From contig JAIUCV010000007.1 in the NCBI GenBank assembly GCA_026724425.1, positions 23,929,632-23,993,631 on the forward strand: 64,000 nucleotides of DNA, read 5' to 3'. Source of the DNA: Erythrophleum ivorense (Eukaryota > Streptophyta > Magnoliopsida > Fabales > Fabaceae). A program made the translations under genes and the position numbers. Shown one piece after another: positions 61,408-64,000 of the stretch (position 1 is its first letter; each line of letters begins with the position of its first letter). The notes under the pieces are model-generated. The model saw nothing but the letters and a program-made list of their open reading frames with translations. It was not told the DNA's origin and did not search any database.

Positions 61408-64000
61408 TACATGATAAGCATGATTTTTATGTATTTTATTTCCTTAACTTAAGCATTTTAATAGTTAAATAAGGCTTAATGGATTTACTTAGGTGATAAT
61501 TGATTTTAGTAGCCACTTTTGCACCTTATGAATTAATTTGCATAATTATTGAGTTTTAATGCATGAATTGCTTTTAAATAATTTTATGGATAATTCTATT
61601 TAATATTTTGTATTCTATTGTGCAAAATTTTTGATGGGCAAACAGCTTGAACGAACATTTGATTTAAAGAAAAAGATGAAGGCTTCATGTGTATAGTTAG
61701 GAGGAAATAAAAGTGGAGTGGCATGGAGATGGGTAAGAGGCAACTTTACGTGGAAAGAAATGTGGATGATGTTCTGGATTAGAAGAGAAGATGGAATGAA
61801 GATTTTTGTGATGAAACAAGACACACATTCACGTAGCACAAGAAGCATGAGGATGTTGGAATGAGTAGGAAACCATGAAGAAGCTCTTGAACAGAATAAA
61901 CACACGAGCATAGCCAAATGTGGGAGTAGAAGAGAGTGGAATCATGAGTTTGCATGAAGCAGAAGCGTGAATCTGGCTTCAGGTTGATCCACGTTCTGGT
62001 TTGAAAGGGGAAGGAGCCACGAGTTTAGAAAGAAGGAAACGCTGTGCAGACACATGGAAGAAAGTGAGCAGAACAGAGAAGAAGCTGCTGCACGAGCTGA
62101 GAAATGAAGAAACCACGTGGTGTAAGAAGGAAAACGCATGCAGAAGTTGAAGAAAAAGCGAAGAATGAGCTGCATGGGTGTTTGGAAGAAGAGAAGCTAT
62201 GAGCTGGATGGAGCATGAAAAACAGAGCATGCATGAAGAAGTTAACGTGGAAAAGCTACAGATTCACAGGAAAAGAAGGATTGAGCTCGAGTAAAGAAAT
62301 CACGTAACAAATGAAGGAAGAGAGATCAAGGGCTGAAATCACATGGAAAGAAGAAGGAGGGGATTCATTCTCCCGGTGAAATCTCTCTCGGACAAAACGC
62401 TGTAGTTGCAGGGGAGAGGCACCGAAAAATACTGAGCAGCAGCTAGGATCACGTGAGAGGGGGGAAGATTGATTCACTCATTCTCTCGGACAAGTCTTGA
62501 GGCTAGGAGTGCCGAAAATACACTGGGAGCTGCTTCTTCATTTTTCGAAGGAGGCTGGAGAGCTGTAGGCACCGAGAGAAACACTGGAAAACTGTTGCTT
62601 CATAATTTCTCTTCGGTCTGGACTGGTAGAAATGCTGGAAGATTGTGCAGTAGCTGAAAGGAGAGTCAATGCCTGGAAGGAAGAGATGGGTGGCTGGAAC
62701 AGACGTTAAGCTGAATGTGAAGAATGAAAAGAAGAAGCTACGTGGTGAAGGTGCTACATTTTCAACGTGAAAAGCTGAGAAACGAGGAGCTACAAGTTAG
62801 TGAGCAGAAAAACACACAAAACCTTAGAGAAGCAGCTGTAACATGCAGAATCTTTATGTGGGGAAGTTACAGAATAAACGAAGAAGAAGCTATGGTTCTG
62901 GTACGAAGAAGAGGCAGCCCCTGTTTGAGAAACACGAAGAGAGCATGACAGGAAGAAAGCCACGTGAGAAAGAGCTTGGAAAGGAATTCATGTGGAATAT
63001 AATAAAACAACATGACGTGGGGTCCACCTCTTATATACATGAAGTAGCTTCAGGCAATTGGAATGAGGGGCTTAGCACGTGAATTGATAAATGAAGCACG
63101 TGAATAGGTCTGAAGGCTGGAGGCAGGGAGGATTCACGTTAAAAATGAGATTCATTCACTCACACGAAGAGGCCATCATTCATACATACCATCTCACGCC
63201 CCCTTCGTCCAGACCATCTCACGCCCTCTCCATTCCATTCCATCCTCCATTTTCCATCTCCATCTCACCATATAATGAAGCTCTGACCCATCTCTTGTGA
63301 TTAGCTAGGAGGAAACCTTGGAGAAGCTTGAATCCATGGAGAAAAACTCAGAAACATGGCTAAGGATTTCTATTTTTCCTACACTTTTTCTCCTTCATAT
63401 ATTGTCTTGTTTAAGTTGTATTTGATTAAGAAATTGTGTAATTTTAATTAGTGCTGTTTAGACACTGATTAGGAAGCCTTTCTGTTGATTAATTGGTTGG
63501 ATTAAATTCTGAATTTGTCAATTTCTTGCAATTACTCATGTATGCAATCAAGGTGTTTGATGAAATGCATGTGAGAGATTGAACCTTTAATTGTTTAATT
63601 AGAGGACTCCTTGGTGTTTAGTTGTTTAATTAGACATTTTTGGATGATGGTTCAGGGGTTAATTACTCAGTTAATCAATTGAATTGGGTGTTCATTGATC
63701 CTAAAACAAGAGTTAGCAATTTAATGCGAAGTTGAGTTCTCAATTCATCATTAGATTGTTAATTTCTTGATTCTTGAGTGTTAATTCAAGATACAATTGT
63801 TATGAACACAATTAGGAATTCTTAGGCCAAAATTAATCACAATTGGATTAGGATAAGGATAGTGGATACCAAGGGACAATTCCAAAGCTAGTCACAAAAC
63901 CATCCTCCACCCATAATTCATCTAACTAGATAGGATTTAAGAACTTTATTTTAGATTCATTTTACTTAGTTCAATTAGATTGGAACCCCCCTAAATTAGT
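61408..64000 (+). mobile_element. Athila-like LTR B3, cut by window end
   Basis: Starts TGATAAGC and runs in the opposite orientation to B1 and B2. Its first 250 bases match the reverse complement of 49300-49546. Its last kilobase (63400-64000) matches the reverse complement of 14000-14600 and 49900-50430. By alignment to B1 about 150 bp of LTR remain beyond the window. The middle (61650-63110) is purine-rich with recurrent 'cacgtg', 'gaagaag' and 'agctgc' words, a decayed short-repeat array. Many short open frames here are artefacts of that composition. Confidence 0.7.
61650..63110 (+). repeat. Purine-rich degenerate short-repeat array in B3
   Basis: About 1.4 kb dominated by 'gaagaag', 'agctg', 'cacgtgg' and 'gagaaa'-like words in loose ~50-70 bp repetition. 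It is comparable in position and style to the ~60-bp array of the A1 LTR, read on the other strand. Confidence 0.45.

Noticed and set aside
61942..62948. Several overlapping short frames on both strands
   Set aside because: Purine-rich sequence depleted in stop words yields chance open frames; no domain and no consistent start. The region is part of LTR B3.

Overview
This window looks like plant heterochromatin, probably pericentromeric and probably from a dicot. It is AT-rich and I can support no host gene, tRNA, rRNA or CRISPR array. Almost all of it is a nest of LTR retrotransposons: long-LTR Tekay/Del-type chromoviruses and their derivatives, and Athila-type Ty3/gypsy elements. These sit in the remains of an older Ty1/copia element and a Mutator-like (MULE) transposon. 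All coding sequence seen is transposon-derived and broken. The species cannot be named from the sequence.

Layout. 1-364: edge of a minus-strand Tekay-type LTR. About 1060-5690: copia reverse transcriptase relic, split by a 3.79-kb solo LTR (1590-5375, perfect 5-bp target duplication). 5691-7291: AT-rich, unassigned. 7292-10859: an older solo LTR of the same superfamily. 10860-12547: very AT-rich spacer with two small imperfect palindromes. 12548-13853 and 49547-49736: two pieces of one MULE transposase pseudogene.

Between those two MULE pieces lies a Russian-doll nest, each level supported by terminal TG/CA-type ends and a 5-bp target duplication. Athila-like solo LTR B1 (13854-49546) is split by Tekay-type solo LTR P1 (15259-48539). 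P1 is split by minus-strand element M1 (17492-47029), which has two 3.7-kb LTRs and a 4.6-kb apparently non-coding interior. M1's 5' LTR is split by minus-strand Athila element A1 (29831-44627), which has gag, protease, RT, RNase H and integrase remnants. A1 is split by solo LTR N1 (32055-34807). M1's 3' LTR is independently split by N2 (19679-22378), a sister copy of N1.

To the right, a second Athila-like LTR (B2, 49737-51203) interrupts the same MULE and is split by a plus-strand Tekay chromovirus, P2. P2 has its 5' LTR at 51204-54801, gag-pol with chromodomain to 59524, and a 3' LTR from 59573. The 3' LTR is interrupted at 60799 by a chimeric short LTR, next to which a third Athila-like LTR (B3, 61408 to the window end) begins.

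The most notable signals are: the multi-level nest with mutual empty-site controls inside M1; M1's LARD-like non-coding structure; degenerate ~180-bp modules and a separate minisatellite embedded in the long LTRs; a cluster of near-palindromic CGCTATAGCG units in N1/N2; and a strong excess of TAG stops at Gln positions in P2, as expected from decay of methylated CHG sites. I found no undescribed coding system. Family calls rest on motifs read by eye, and most coding boundaries are approximate.
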